Shown here: one piece after another, positions 24,591 to 39,319 of the stretch
How the letters are laid out: each line of letters opens with the position of its first letter
Position numbering within the stretch: position 1 is the stretch's first letter
Source: Primulina eburnea
Lineage: Eukaryota > Streptophyta > Magnoliopsida > Lamiales > Gesneriaceae
Reading direction: 5' to 3'
Assembly: GCF_022965805.1 (NCBI RefSeq)
Contig: NC_133101.1
Span: forward strand, 14,355,054 to 14,419,053
Length of the DNA stretch: 64,000 bases
Translations under genes and position numbers: made by a program
Notes under the pieces: generated by a model
Databases searched by the model: none
The model's input: the letters and a program-made list of their open reading frames with translations, nothing else
What the model was told of the DNA's origin: nothing

Positions 24591-24725
24591 TACATGCTCC
24601 AGGATGGCGACGCGAGCACCTGGGACAGACTGGGCACTCAAGAGTCCTCGGGGCTGGGCGTCCCCGCTGCTGCTGCGGTTGCTGACCTCTGTTTCTAGGC
24701 GGCCCGTGAAAAGGCCTCTTGTTCT
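24591..24725 (-). pseudogene. Gypsy B gag, C-terminal fragment (copy 2)
   Basis: Counterpart of 2405-2539: Q/P/R linker and partial CPRC...HPGAC knuckle, cut by the copia LTR on one side and by array D on the other. Confidence 0.85.
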
Positions 24726-27700
24726 GTTGCTGTGGGGACCCGGAAGCTAATCATATTCTTAATCGTCATTAGGATCAATTACTAATCAAGTATTTAGGGT
24801 CATAAAATTTTTTCTAAATTACATGAGTGCGCAACAATGAAATAACTCTTATTTCACATACAAGATCACTATCCAGATCTATAGTACAAGTCTAGTACAA
24901 CATTTATTCAAATTAAAACTAAAGTTCAACTACTACAAATCAAGAGATGACACCTATCTACATCATAGTCCGGAATCACCACTCTAATCTTGATCTCTCA
25001 TCTTCTTCTCGACCCTGATCCTGTCCCACCTGTTGTCATGTACACATACAAACAAGACAACAGCCGGATAACTCCGGTGAGAATAAAATCCTAGTATAAA
25101 TCAACGAAACATGCAATCAGATAAAAGCATATATATAAAAGCAGGAAACAGATATCAAGACATGCATCATAGTCTAAAACATGAATCAATATAAAACGGT
25201 AATAACAACATGAATCGTAATCCACGAAACATGATTCACTACTAATCGGTAGCTCAAACTCACGACTCGATCTCTCATACTCGACTCATCTCTCAGATTC
25301 GACTCATCCCTCATCTAAGGATCCCGATTGAATAAGAACGCAACAAGTCTCCCACCTACTAATCTCGTTTGCGGTGGTCGAAATTGGTACGTTCCTATTC
25401 CTGGACTTTGGTCTAATCCGTATCGAATATGAGTCAACATCGATATACCAAACGTCCAGTGTCTTGGCGAATCAACCAAAGACTTGGCGAATCAGCCAAT
25501 ACCTAATCTGACAATGTGCAATGTGCCCGTGACTAATCGGTCGCCATCAGGCACGTCTGTCAGTGACTCTCACTCAATAGCTATCCGCTACCTACTGCTT
25601 TTCTATACATCCATAGAATAAGCATACTCAGTCAGACAATAAAAAGGATAATAACAATACGCCACATACGAGGCACATCAGAACTCAATATCAATATCCA
25701 GAATCAAAAATATCAATGCAGTAAATAAAGTATGTGGTTTAGGGAAACTAGAGTCAAATCGGACTCAAGTTCATCTCCCGGTTAACATTGACTTATACCT
25801 TTATCTTCTCGGTCTGATGAAGTCGAAGCTTCGAAATCAAATCTGTCCATATTCAATCTGAAATGACAAGATCAATATACTGTATCAAGGTACAATTCAA
25901 TTCAAAACCTGTTCTGATCAATACTCAAATCACAACATAATCTGATCGATGTCAATGTCATACGATACAATTTCAGTCGCTACTGAATCTGATCAATATC
26001 ACTTCACTGATGTTTCGACGGTATAACAGTACAGTATCAGTAACCCCGTCATTTCCAACATCACCGATATAATACAAGAACGCATAATCAATATCAATAC
26101 AACTCATAATCTCAACGATAATATAAATCTGATATCGAATCTCAATCAAATCAACTCCGAAAATCATAACAAGTACATAATAAGTCTGTTCTTCGATCTG
26201 ATTTCAATTATATACTGATTAGTATATCTAGAACACCTAACAGTAGTCAAATCTCAATTCATAATCAATAACGATACAAATCTGATATCAATCTCGATCA
26301 ATTCCCTTCCGAAATTCATAACAATTCCGTACATTATCTATTCTTCAATCCGATTTCGGTTATACGATGTCTAAGATCTCAAGAACAACATATATGAATC
26401 ATATTCAATTCTACCAACCTCATATTTTCAAATCATAGCAAAACGTAATAAAACTTACGTTCGTGTGAAGCCGCTAACCCGAGGATCACAGAAATATATT
26501 CAGATCGAAAATCGGCTAATCGGTACTTGTAAAATCTCAATTCTATGGTGCAAGATATGCAAAGAATTTCCAGGGAACTTTCGCTTGCTTCTTTTCTGGT
26601 TTTGAGGAAAGATGACTTAATATATATCCCAATTGCATGTACAAGCAACGTGGCTCGTTTTCTTTAATTCTGGTTGGCGCTCGGGCGGTTGTAAACTACC
26701 GCTCGAGCGCGGCACTTTCTGTCGCGATGTTCAATTGAACATCTTCTGGCACTCGGGCGGTCAAAAATTACCTCTCGGACGCCAGACTTTATGCCCGATT
26801 CTTCCTCTGGTTAAACACTGGCGCTCGGGCGGTCATATTCTACTGCCCGGGCGCCAGATGTTTGGTTGAACATCTTGGTGTAACATGCACCAACGCCCGG
26901 CTTCGTCACTTGAGCTCCTAAAACCTTCATTAATCGTAATTCAATTAATTAATCAATTCCTGATTACGGTAATCAAATCTTGGGCATTACATTTCTCCCC
27001 CTCTTAGATATGAGTTCGTCCTCGAACTCGCAGGCAATCATATCACCAGTAACTTAATTCACATGCAATCAACTCAGATATCAAATCAGATATAAGAAAA
27101 GAGATATTCAGAAGCTGAAAGAAAACTCACTTCAGTGCAATAATCCTGAGAATCTCTGTTTTATTCCGGATTCATTCTCTCATATAGTTTCTTCAATGCC
27201 CATTCTGATTCTACATCGAAAATAATAATTCAAGAAGTATAAACTCACCATACAACTCGAAATAACCCTGACAGGATCAATCGCACAATACTTGCTATAC
27301 AACATCCGTATACACCAATCAACAACTCATATCAAATCAATGCTATCAACAGTTACCAGTCGATTTAATCCTGATCAGTTCATTACTCAGTCTTCTGCCA
27401 GAAAGTACCTAATCAACTGGAAGTCACGGTTTGATAGAAACAATCTTGGCACTTTGCACAAGTTAATCACTTTTCTGACAAAATTTCAGTAATCTAGTCA
27501 TATCTGTACGTCATCCTGTACAATATAACATATGCTGATTTGCACAATCGTTCAATCATAACCCCATCCTGGTACAGTCTTGGCAAGATTTCGCTAAGTC
27601 CATCACTAGATCCATAGAATTGTACTCCTATTTCTATTCAGGAATTGATAATCTGTATAACCAATCTCCTGGTTTCTATCTTCCTGTCTTCATCTGTCAG

Positions 27701-29077
27701 TGATTTAGACATTTCAATACAAATTCTGATATAACTGATTTCATTTGTTTACATCAAAATTGTCCGTTCGAATTATCACACATTTCTTGTTACCAGAGTA
27801 ATACTAAATCTACTACTGTGTGCATCTAACAATACCTGTCATTTCAAATTCGAAATATCTGGCATAAATAAATCAGCTAATAATATAAAATAAAGCATTA
27901 CCTACCTGGTATTTTGATTGACACACTGTTCTGACTATCGAAATCAAGTTCTGAACAGTCTGATAAAATTTCTGAACTGCTGTAATTTTCAAAATCAGCT
28001 CTGAATCGGTTTGAAATTTATATAATCCCAACGGTTCATAACAATCGGTATCAACTGCGGTATTAGAATAACAGCAATATCAGATTGGATTCAAAATACC
28101 AATCATTTATATTGATCTAGTAAACTCTTAAAACGTAATTTCTGACATTTCTAAAGTTCTGCCATTTTCAATGTCATTTTCAACCACTGATCACGGTCTT
28201 AATTGTGCTACAATCAGTCAGTATATTGTCTTCGAATATCAAATACCCCAAATATAATCTGTCGCAATCAAGGTACACATTTCAATATACAATTTTCCAG
28301 TTCTCTAAATATTTAATACAAAATATTCGATTCAATTTGTCATATGCTGCGAATACTCAAAATATCATAAATATACCGAGTATAAAATCATCAGACTATC
28401 TCTGAACACATGATTCATCCATCCATAACTGAACTGATAAACAGAACTAAAAGATTTTACCGAAAATCACACAATTCAGATGGAATTCTAACTTTCAAAC
28501 AGCAACTCTTCTAACTGATATTTCAATTCTTTCGTTCAATCAGTATCATTCAGCCCAAAGTTCTGAAAAGAATAACAGTACCTGATATCGAGTCAAGGCT
28601 AGAATCAATCTCCTCGGCTAGAATCAAAACCGAAATCTCATCTAGAACGACATTAGCAACATTCCTGCCACTCGAAACCCAATCAATGACACGCTTCATC
28701 TCAGTAAATCAACTGAATACATAAGGAATTACTCCATTCCTTTCAATAATCCTCGAGTCATAAATAATATGGATATCAAAGGAAATTTTAAATAAAAATT
28801 TTCAATATCAGTAATGTGGTCGGAATCAGACAACACAAGTACCACCTAATATAACTCAATCTCATTCCCCTCTTACTGCAGTATACGATATTAACAGAAT
28901 TCAATGATACCAATCTTCCCTCAACAGATAAAGAAATCAATACTACAGTACAAACAGACCCAACAGAACAAAGCATATATCCATGCAATTCATACAAAAT
29001 CATGTATAAGAAGTATGAGTATTTCTCAATACATACTCGAAATAATCATAAAAGAACAGTTACCTGTTGTTGTCCCA

Positions 29078-29982
29078 TCAAGTGCATCCTGGGCCTGTCT
29101 CTTGGTCCTTACAACCAGATGATTCTGCTCCATCAAATCTTCGGGAGCCTTTCTGTGGGCAAACCCTAGCAAAATGTCCTTGCTGTTTACAGAAATTACA
29201 TCTACTAATCACTCCATGGCATTGCTCCGTGGGATGTCTCCCTCCGCAAGTTCTGCAATAAGTTCCAGTATAACTCGGGCTAGAACCGCTGGAGCTAGAT
29301 GAACCACTCCCTAACTTCTTAAACTGCTTCTTTTGAACTTTCAACTGCTCTTTCTTTCCACCACTGCTGCTGCCAATCTCGATTCTGGAAGACAGTTGTT
29401 GTGGTATCGGTGTTGGAAGAACATATGAAGCTTCTTTTTGTCTCATCAGAACGGTTTCTGCTCTTCTGGCTCGATTCAGAGTATCAGTAAAGTTATTCGG
29501 TTGTTTCACATTTACCAATGTACGTATCTCCGGATTCAATCCCTAGATGAATTGATCAAATACAGCCACATCATTTCTAGCGACTTGAGGAGCAAAACGT
29601 AGCAAAGTGAAAAATTGGGCCAAATACTCATCAATCTTCAACTGACCCTGTCTAAGATTTGCAAACTCTGCACTTGTCGGTACGATAGAAGTACAAATCT
29701 TTGATAAAATTCGACTTTGAAAATTTTCCACGTAATTACTAAACCACGTTGTTCTATGGCTTCCCTAGTTACCAGCCACCAACTCCTGGCAACTTCCCGT
29801 AACTGGTTTCCAATCATTTTAATTCTACAATCATCTGTGAGACTCAGAAATTCAAATAACATTTCTATATCATCTAGCCAATTCTCACAATCAACCGGTG
29901 TCTCAGTACCCCTCAAAATCGGCGGTTGAAACGACTGAAATCTCATCAACTGTGTTTCCATTTGAGTTTCTGACATATCCAT
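29078..29982 (-). pseudogene. Gag of array D unit 1 (copy 2), broken
   Basis: N-terminal Met at 29982. The first ~100 codons are open, then the same 7-bp deletion as in copy 1 (near 29678) shifts the frame. The CAG to TAG stop just before 29543 is also shared. The two N-terminal stops seen in copy 1 (6892-7796) are absent here, so they arose after the duplication. Confidence 0.85.
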
Positions 29983-32900
29983 CTTATCAGTGGAAATATT
30001 ACATCGTTCTGGAATTCTTCTAGGATGAATATCTGATAATCACAAGCATTAGTAATAACCTTAGACAAGTCCGTCTCAATCCCAATCCTAATCAACAGGT
30101 CCGTCTCAATCCCAATCCTAATCATCTTACCTCTGATTAAGAATTGGTTCTAATCCAGTCTCAAATAATACATATTACCAAATCAACCCAGATATTCAGG
30201 TAACATGTATCTTTATAAACAATAAAAACATACTGAAATCTTAACGTATACAATGTAATTTCAACATTATATTCAATCATATGCCATGTAGCTCCAAGCA
30301 GTAAAACATAATATCATGCCAGCATACCATGTAATTCAACATTATAATAAATCACATGCTAGCACTCACATGGAAGGAAAGAAAATTTCATTCTACCCCG
30401 CTCACTGTTCTCTATCTCAATCTAAGGAACCTACTATTCTAGGACCTAATGCTCTGATACCACCTGTTGTGGGGACCCGGACGCTAATCATATTCTTAAT
30501 CGTCATTAGGATCAATTACTAATCAAGTATTTAGGGTCATAAATTTTTTTCTAAATCACATGAGTGCGCAACAATGAAATAACTCTTATTTCATATACAA
30601 GATCACTATCCAGATCTATAGTACAAGTCTAGTACAACATTTATTCAAATTAAAACTAAGGTTCAACTACTACAAATCAAGAGCTGACACCTATCTAAAT
30701 CATAGTCTGGAATCACCACTCTAATCTTGATCTCCCATCTTCTTCTCGACCCTGATCATGTCCCACCTGGTGTCAAGTACACATACAAAAAAGACAACAG
30801 CCGGATAACTCCGGTGAGAATAAAATCTCAGTATAAATCAACGAAACATGCAATCAGATAAAAGCATATATATAAAAGCAGGAAACAGATATCAAGACAT
30901 GCATCATAGTCTAAAACATGAATCAATATAAAACGGTAATAACAACATGAATCGTAATCCACGAAACATGATTCACTTCTAATCGGTATCTCAAACTCAC
31001 GACTCGATCTCTCAGACTCGACTCATCTCTCAGACTCGACTCATCGCTCATCTAGGGATCCCGATTGAATAAGAACGCAACAAGTCTCCCACCTACTAAT
31101 CCCGTTCGCGGTGGTCGAAATTGGTACGTTCCTATTCCTGGACTTTGGTCTAATCCGTATCGAATATGAGTCAACATCGATATACCAAACGTCCAGTGTC
31201 TTGACGAATCAACCAAAGACTTGGCGAATCAGCCAATACCTAATCTGACAATGTGCAATGTGCCCGTGACTACTCGGTCGCCATCAGGCACGTCAGTCAG
31301 TGACTCTCATTCAATAGCTATCCGCTACCTACTGCTTTTCTATACATCCATAGAATAAGCATACTCAGTCAGACAATAAAAAGGATAATAACAATCTGCC
31401 ACATACGAGGCACATCAGAACTCAATATCAATATCCAGAATCACAAATATCAATGCAGTAAATAAAGTATGTGGTTTAGGGAAACTAGAGTCAAATCGGA
31501 CTCAAGTTTATCTCCCGGTTAACATTGACTTATACCTTTATCTTCTCGGTCTGATGAAGTCGAAGATTCGAAATCAAATCTGTCCATATTCAATCTTAAA
31601 TGACAATATCAATAAACTGTATCAAGGTACAATTCAATTCAAAACCTGTTCTGATCAATACTCAAATCACAACATAATCTGATCGATGTCAATGTCATAC
31701 GATACAATTTCAGTCGCTACTGAATCTGATCAATATCACTTCACTGATGTATCGACGGTATAACAGTACAGTATCAGTAACCCCGTCAATTCCAACATCA
31801 TCGATATAATACAAGAACTCATAATCAATATCAATACAACTCATAATCTCAACGATAATATAAATCTGATATCGAATCTCAATCAAATCAACTCCGAAAA
31901 TCATAACAAGTACATAATCAGTCTTTTCTTCGATCTGACTTCAATTATATACTGATTAGTATATCTAGAACACCTAACAGTAGTCAAATCTCAATTCATA
32001 ATCAATAACGATACAAATCTGATATCAATCTCGATCAATTCCCTTCCGAAATTCATAACATTTCCGTATAGTATCTATTCTTCAATCCGATTTCGGTTAT
32101 ACAATGTCTAAGATCTCAAGAACAACATATATGAATCATATTCAATTCTACCAACCTCATATTTTCAAATCATAGCAAAACGTAATAAAACTTACGTCCG
32201 TATGAAGCCGCTAACCCGAGGATCACAGAAATATATTCAGATCAAAAATCGGCTAATCGGTACTTGTAAAATCTCAATTGTATGGTGCAAGATATGCAAA
32301 GGATTTCCAGGGAACTTTCGCTTGCTTCTTTTCTGGTTTTGAGGAAAGATGACTTAATATATATCCCAATTGCATGTACAAGCAACGTGGCTCGTTTTCT
32401 TTAATTCTGGTTGGCGCTCGGGCGGTTGTAAACTACCGCTCGAGCGCGGCACTTTCTGTCGAGATGTTCAATTGAACATCTCCTGGCGCTCGGGCGGTCA
32501 AAATTACCGCTCGGACGCCAGACTTTCTGCCCGATTCTTCCTCTTGTTAAACACTGGCGCTCGGGCGGTCATATTCTACCGCTCGGGCTCCAGATGTTCA
32601 GTTGAACATTTTGGTGTAACATGCACCAACACCCGGCTTCTTCACTTGAGCTCCTAAAACCTTCATTAATCGTAATTCCGTTAATTAATCAATTCCTGAT
32701 TACGGTAATCAAATCTTGGGCATTACATTTCTCCCCCTCTTAGATATGAGTTCGTCCTCGAACTCGCAGGCAATCATATCACCAGTAACTTAATTCACAT
32801 GCAATCAACTCAGATATAAGAAAAGAGATATTCAGAAGCTGAAAGAAAACTCACCTCAGTGCAATAATCCTGAGAATCTCTGTTTTATTCCGGATTCTTT

Positions 32901-34802
32901 CTCTCATATAGTTTCTTCAATGCCCATTCTGATTCTACATCGAAAATAATAATTCAAGAAGTATAAACTCACCATACAACTCGAAATAACCCTGACAGGA
33001 TCAATCGCACAATACTGGCTATACAACATCCGTATACACCAATCAACAACTCATATCAAATCAATGCTATCAACAGTTACCAATCGATTTAATCCTGGTC
33101 AGTTCATTACTCAGTCTTCTGCCAGAAAGTACCTAATCAACTGGAATTCACGGTTTGATAGAAACAATCTTGGCACTTTGCACAAGTTAATCACTTTTCT
33201 GACAAAATTTCAGTAATCTAGTCATATCCGTACGTCATCCTGTACAATATAACATATGCATATTTGAACAATCGTTCAATCATAACCCCATCCTGGTACA
33301 GTCTTTGCAAGATTTCGGTAAGTCCATCACTAGATCCATAGAATTGTACTCCTATTTCTATTCAGGAATTGATAATCTGTATAACCAATCTCCTGGTTTC
33401 TATCTTCATGTCTTCATCTGTCAGTAATTTAGACATTTCAATACAAATTCTGATATAACTAATTTCATTTGTTTACATCAAAATCGTCCGTTCGAATTAT
33501 CACACATTTCTTGTTACCAGAGTAATACTAAATCTACTACTGTGTGCATCTAACAATACCTGTCATTTCAAATTCGAAATATCTGGCATAAATAAATCAG
33601 CTAATAATATAAAATAAAGCATTACGTACCTGGTATTTTGATTGACACAATGTTCTGACTATCGAAATCAAGTTCTGAACAGTTTGATCAAATTTCTGAA
33701 CTGCTGTAATTTTCAAAATCAGCTCTGAATCGGTTTGAAATGTATATAATCCCAACGGTTCATAACAATCGGTATCAACTACGGTATTAGAATAACAGCA
33801 ATATCAGATTGGATTCAAAATACCAATCATTTATATTGATCTAGTAAACTCATAAAACGTAATTTCTAACATTTCTAACGTTCTGCCATTTTCAATGTCA
33901 TTTTCAACAACTGATCACGGTCTTAATTGTGCTACAATCAGTCAGTATATTGTCTTCGAATATCAAATACCCCAAATATAATCTGTCGCAATCAAGGTGC
34001 ACATTTCGATATACAATTTTCCAGTTCTCTGAATATTTAATACAAAATATTCGATTCAATTTGTCATATGCTGCGAATACTCAAAATATCATAAATATAC
34101 CGAGTATAAAATCATCAGACTATCTCTGAACACAGGATTCATCCATCCATAACTGAACTGATAAACAGAACTAAAAGATTTTACCGAAAATCACACAATT
34201 CAGATGGAATTCTAACTTTCAAACAGCAACTCTTGTAACTGATATTTCAATTCTTTCGTTCAATCAGTATCATTCAGCCCAAAGTTCTGAAAAGAATAAC
34301 AGTACCTGATATCGAGTCAAGGCTAGAATCAATCTCCTCGGCTAGAATCAAAATCGAAATCTCATCTAGAACGACTTTAGCAACATTCCTGCCACTTGAA
34401 ACCCAATCAATGACACGCTTCATCTCAGTAAATCAACTGAATACATAAGGAATTACTCCATTCCTTTCAATAATCCTCGAGTCATAAATAATATGGATAT
34501 CAAAGGAAATTTTAAGTCAAAAATTTTCAATATCAGTAATGTGGTCGGAATCGGACAACACAAGTACCACCTAATATAACTCAATCTCATTCCCCTCTTA
34601 CTGCAGTATACGATATTAACAGAATTCATTGATACCAATCTTCCCTCAACAGATAAAGAAATCAATACTACAGTACATACAGACCCAACAGAACAAAGCA
34701 TATATCCATGCAATTCATACAAAATCATGTATAAGAAATATGAGTATTTCTCAATACATACTCGAAATAATCATAAAAGAACAGTTACCTGTTGTTGTCC
34801 CA

Positions 34803-35714
34803 TCAAGTGCATCCTGGGCCTGTCTCTTGGTCCTTACAACCAGATGATTCTGCTCCATCAAATCTTCGGGAGCCTTTCTCTGGGCAAACCCTAGCAAAAT
34901 GTCCTTGCTGTTTACAGAAATTACATCTACTAATCACTCCATGGCATTGCTCCGTGGGATGTCTCCCTCCGCAAGTTCTGCAATAAGTTCCAGTATAACT
35001 CGGGCTAGAACCGCTGGAGCTAGATGAACCACTCCCTAACTTCTTAAACTGCTTCTTTTGAACTTTCAACTGCTCTTTCTTTCCACCACTGCTGCTGCCA
35101 ATCTCGATTCTGGAAGGCAGTTGTTGTGGTATCGGTGTTGGAAGAACATATGAAGCTTCCTTTTGTCTCATCAGAACGGTTTCTGCTCTTCTGGCTCGAT
35201 TCAGAGTATCAGCAAAGTTATTCGGTTGTTTCACATTTACCAATGTACGTATCTCCGGATTCAATCCCTGGATGAATTGATCAAATACAGCCACATCATT
35301 TCTAGCGACTTGAGGAGCAAAACGTAGCAAAGTGAAAAACTGGGCCAAATACTCATCAATCTTCAACTGACCCTGTCTAAGATTTGCAAACTCTGCACTT
35401 TTATCTTGTCGGTACGATAGAGGTACAAATCTTTGATAAAATTCGACTTTGAAAATTTTCCACGTAATTACTGAACCACGCTGTTCTATGGCTTCCCTAG
35501 TTACCAGCCACCAACTCCTGGCAACTTCCCGTAACTGGTTTCCAATCATTTTAATTCTACAATCATCTGTGAGACTCAGAAATTCAAATAGCATTTCTAT
35601 ATCCTCCAGCCAATTCTCACAATCAATCGGTGTCTCAGTACCCCTCAAAATCGGCGGTTGAAAAGACTGAAATCTCATCAACTGTGTTTCCATCAGAGTT
35701 TCTGACATATCCAT
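34803..35714 (-). CDS. Intact gag of array D unit 2 (copy 2), 303 aa
   Basis: The only fully open gag among the four D copies. It runs from Met 35714 through an N-terminal capsid-like Retrotrans_gag region (ENWLEDIEMLFEF near residue 33, VARSWWLVTREA near 68, FYQRFVPLSYR near 92), a hinge and a Ser/Gly-rich linker. Two zinc knuckles follow near residues 245-285 (CRTCGGRHPTEQC, then CNFCKQQGHFARVC). It ends at TGA with no protease after it. It could act in trans to package the non-autonomous RNA; expression is not known. It is flanked by PBS 36183-36194 and LTR 36200-38511. Confidence 0.85.
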   Translation of the reverse strand: MDMSETLMETQLMRFQSFQPPILRGTETPIDCENWLEDIEMLFEFLSLTDDCRIKMIGNQLREVARSWWLVTREAIEQRGSVITWKIFKVEFYQRFVPLSYRQDKSAEFANLRQGQLKIDEYLAQFFTLLRFAPQVARNDVAVFDQFIQGLNPEIRTLVNVKQPNNFADTLNRARRAETVLMRQKEASYVLPTPIPQQLPSRIEIGSSSGGKKEQLKVQKKQFKKLGSGSSSSSGSSPSYTGTYCRTCGGRHPTEQCHGVISRCNFCKQQGHFARVCPEKGSRRFDGAESSGCKDQETGPGCT

Positions 35715-37268
35715 CTGATCAGTGGAAGTATTACCTCGTTCTGGAATTCTTTTAGGAGGAATATCTGATAATCACAAGCATTAGTAATAACCTGAGACAA
35801 GTCCGTCTCAATCCCAATCCTAATCAACATGTCCGTCTCAATCCCAATCCTAATCATCTTACCTCTGATTAAGAATTGGTTCTAATCCAGTCTCAAATAA
35901 TACATATTACCAAATCAACTCAGATATTCAGGTAACATGTATCTTTATAAACAATAAAAACATACTGAAATCTTAACGTATACAATGTAATTTCAACATT
36001 ATATTCAATCATATGCCATGTAGCTCCAAGTAGTAAAACATAATATCATGCCAGCATACCATGTAATTCAACATTATAATAAATCACATGCTAGCACTCA
36101 CATGGAAGGAAAGAAAATTTCATTCTACCCCGCTCACTGTTCTCTATCTCAATCTAAGGAACCTACTGTTCTAGGACCTAATGCTCTGATACCACCTGTT
36201 GTGGGGACCCGGACGCTAATCATATTCTTAATCGTCATTAGGATCAATTACTAATCAAGTATTTAGGGTCATAAAATTTTTTCTAAATCACATGAGTGCG
36301 CAACAATGAAATAACTCTTATTTCATATACAAGATCACTATCCAGATCTATAGTACAAGTCTAGTACAACATTTATTCAAATTAAAACTAAGGTTCAACT
36401 ACTACAAATCAAGAGCTGACACCTATCTACATCATAGTCTGGAATCACCACTCTAATCTTGATCTCTCATCTTCTTCTCGACCCTGATCCTGTCCCACCT
36501 GTTGTCAAGTACACATACAAACAAGACAACAGCCGGATAACTCCGGTGAGAATAAAATCCCAGTATAATTCAACAAAACATGCAATAAGATAAAAGCATA
36601 AATATAAAAGCAGGAAACATATATCAAGACATGCATCATAGTCTAAAACATGAATCAATATAAAACGGTAAAAACAACATGAAGCGTAATCCACGAAACA
36701 TGATTCACTACTAATCGGTAGCTCAAACTCACGATTCGATCTCTCAGACTCGACTCATCGCTCATCTAGGGATCCCGATTGAATAAGAACGCAACAAGTC
36801 TCCCACCTACTAATCCCGTTCGCGGTGGTCGAAATTGGTACGTTCCTATTCCTGGACTTTGGTCTAATCCGTATCGAATATGAGTCAACATCGATATACC
36901 AAACGTCCAGTGTCTTGACGAATCAACCAAAGACTTGGCGAATCAGCCAATACCTAATCTGACAATGTGCAATGTGCCCGTGACTACTCGGTCGCCATCA
37001 GGCACGTCAGTCAATGACTCTCACTCAATAGCTATCCGCTACCTACTGCTTTTCTATACATCCATAGAATAAGCATACTCAGTCAGACAATAAAAAGGAT
37101 AATAACAATCCGCCACATACGAGGCACATCAGAACTCAATATCAATATCCAGAATCACAAATATCAATGCAGTAAATAAAGTATGTGGTTTAGGTAAACT
37201 AGAGTGAAATCGGACTCAAGTTCATCTCCCGGTTAACATTGACTTATACCTTTATCTTCTCGGTCTGA

Positions 37269-37406
37269 TGAAGTCGAAGCTTCGAAATCAAATCTGTCCA
37301 TATTCAATCTGAAATGACAATATCAATATACTGTATCTGAAGTAGAAGCTTCGAAATCAAATCTGTCCATATTCAATCTGAAATGACAATATCAATATAC
37401 TGTATC
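37269..37406. repeat. 69-bp tandem duplication in LTR 3 of copy 2
   Basis: Two units with a 69-bp period (gaagtcgaagcttcg / gaagtagaagcttcg starts). Copy 1 has one unit, so the change is younger than the segmental duplication. It fully explains the length difference, 2312 against 2243 bp. Confidence 0.9.
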
Positions 37407-38516
37407 AAGTTACAATTCAATTCAAAACCTGTTCTGATCAATACTCAAATCACAACATATTGTGATCGATGTCAATGTCATACGATACAATTTCAGTCGC
37501 TACTGAATCTGATCAATATCACTTCATTGATGTTTCGACGGTATAACAGTACAGTATCAGTAACCCCATCAATTCCAACATCACCGATATAATACAAGAA
37601 CTCATAATCAATATCAATACAACTCATAATCTCAACGATAATATAAATCTGATATCGAATCTCAATCAAATCAACTCCGAAAATCATAACAAGTACATAA
37701 TCAGTCTGTTCTTCGATCTGACTTCAATTATATACTGATTATTATATCTAGAACACCTAACAGTAGTCAAATCTCAATTCATAATCAATAACGATACAAA
37801 TCTGATATCAATCTCGATCAATTCCCTTCCGAAATTCATAACAATTCCGTACAGTAGCTATTCTTCAATCCGATTTCGGTTATACGATGTCTAAGATCTC
37901 AAGAACAACATATATGAATCATATTCAATTCTACCAACCTCATATTTTCAAATCATAGCAAAACGTAATAAAACTTACGTCCGTGTGAAGCCGCTAACCC
38001 GAGGATCACAGAAATATATTCAGATCGAAAATTGGCTAATCGTTACTTGTAAAATCTCAATTGTATGGTGCAAGATATGCAAAGGATTTCCAGGGAACTT
38101 TCGCTTGCTTCTTTTCTGGTTTTGAGGAAATATGACTTAATATATATCCCAATTGCATGTACAAGCAACGTGGATCGTTTTCTTTAATTCTGGTTGGCGC
38201 TCGGGCGGTTGCAAACTACCGCTCGAGCGCGGCACTTTCTGTCGAGATGTTCAATTGAACATCTCCTGGCGCTCGGGCGGTCAAAAATTACCGCTCGGAC
38301 GCCAGACTTTCTGCCCGATTCTTCCTCTTGTTAAACACTGGCGCTCGGGCGGTCATATTCTACCGCTCGGGCGCCAGATGTTCGGTTGAACATCTTGGTG
38401 TAACATGCTCCAACGCCCGGCTTAGTCACTTGAGCTCCTAAAACCTTCATTAATCGTAATTCCGTTAATTAATCAATTCTTGATTATGGTAATCAAATCT
38501 TGGCCATTACAGTTGC

Positions 38517-39319
38517 TGATGCTGATGAGGAGGAGGGCGGTGCGGTACTTGGGCTGGTCGCTTTCCCAAGCGATCTATCTCGATATCACACTGATCCTGC
38601 TCTGGGGCTAGGGCTATGGAGACAACGACCTCATAAGTAGTAGGGTCTGACACCCTAACATCACGGTGCAAGATCGGCCGTAGACCCACCAGGAAATGCA
38701 TTAACTTGGCTTTAGCATCATTCGCGATCAGGGGCACAAAATGACAACCCCTCTCAAACCTACGGATGAACTCCGTAATGGTTAGATCCTCCTGTCTCAG
38801 GCTCATTAACTCAGTGGTCAACCTGGTGCGCACTTCCTCAGCAAAATATTTGGAGTAGAACACTTCCGTGAAGCGCACCCAACTCAGTGTATCCACGTTC
38901 ATGGCTACCGATGCTCCCTCCCACCATAAGCGGGCATCTCCTCCGAACAAATATGTAGCACAGCGTACTCTGTCTGCATCTCTCAGCTCCATAAACTCGA
39001 AGATGACCTCGAGGGATTTGATCCATCCCTCGGCAATCATGGGGTCAGACGTCCCAGAAAACTCCTTCGGACGCATCTTCATAAATCTCTCATAGACAGC
39101 CTCGGGCCCCGTCGGCCTGGTCGCCACAGCATGGTTCCCCGAAAACTGTGCGAAGAACTGCGTCATCCCAGCTAGCATCTGGGCATTCATGTCAGGTGGA
39201 GGTGGAGGTGGTAAGTCTCTCTCCTGCCTCTGCTCCTCCCTGTCCTCTCGGCGAGGCTCCTCCTCTCTAGTGCGCTCAAGGATGCGTCTAGAGGGCATAC
39301 TGTTCCATACATAACCCAT
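38517..39319 (-). pseudogene. Gypsy B gag, N-terminal part (copy 2)
   Basis: Same fragment as 16245-17047, start Met at 39319. It has a proline run, a Retrotrans_gag domain and a PPPHQHQQ tail cut by array D. Only a few residues differ from copy 1. PBS at 39526-39537. Confidence 0.88.

Larger units (their letters stand above)
24731..38511 (-). mobile_element. Array D copy 2: LTR-gag-LTR-gag-LTR (13,781 bp)
   Basis: LTRs lie at 24731-26991, 30468-32727 and 36200-38511; PBSs at 30451-30462 and 36183-36194; target duplication GTTGC at 24726-24730 and 38512-38516. It is colinear with copy 1 except for a 17-bp segment missing from copy 1 near 13855 and a 69-bp duplication in LTR 3 of copy 2. Having the same insertion site shows it was copied with its surroundings rather than inserted again. 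Confidence 0.92.
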
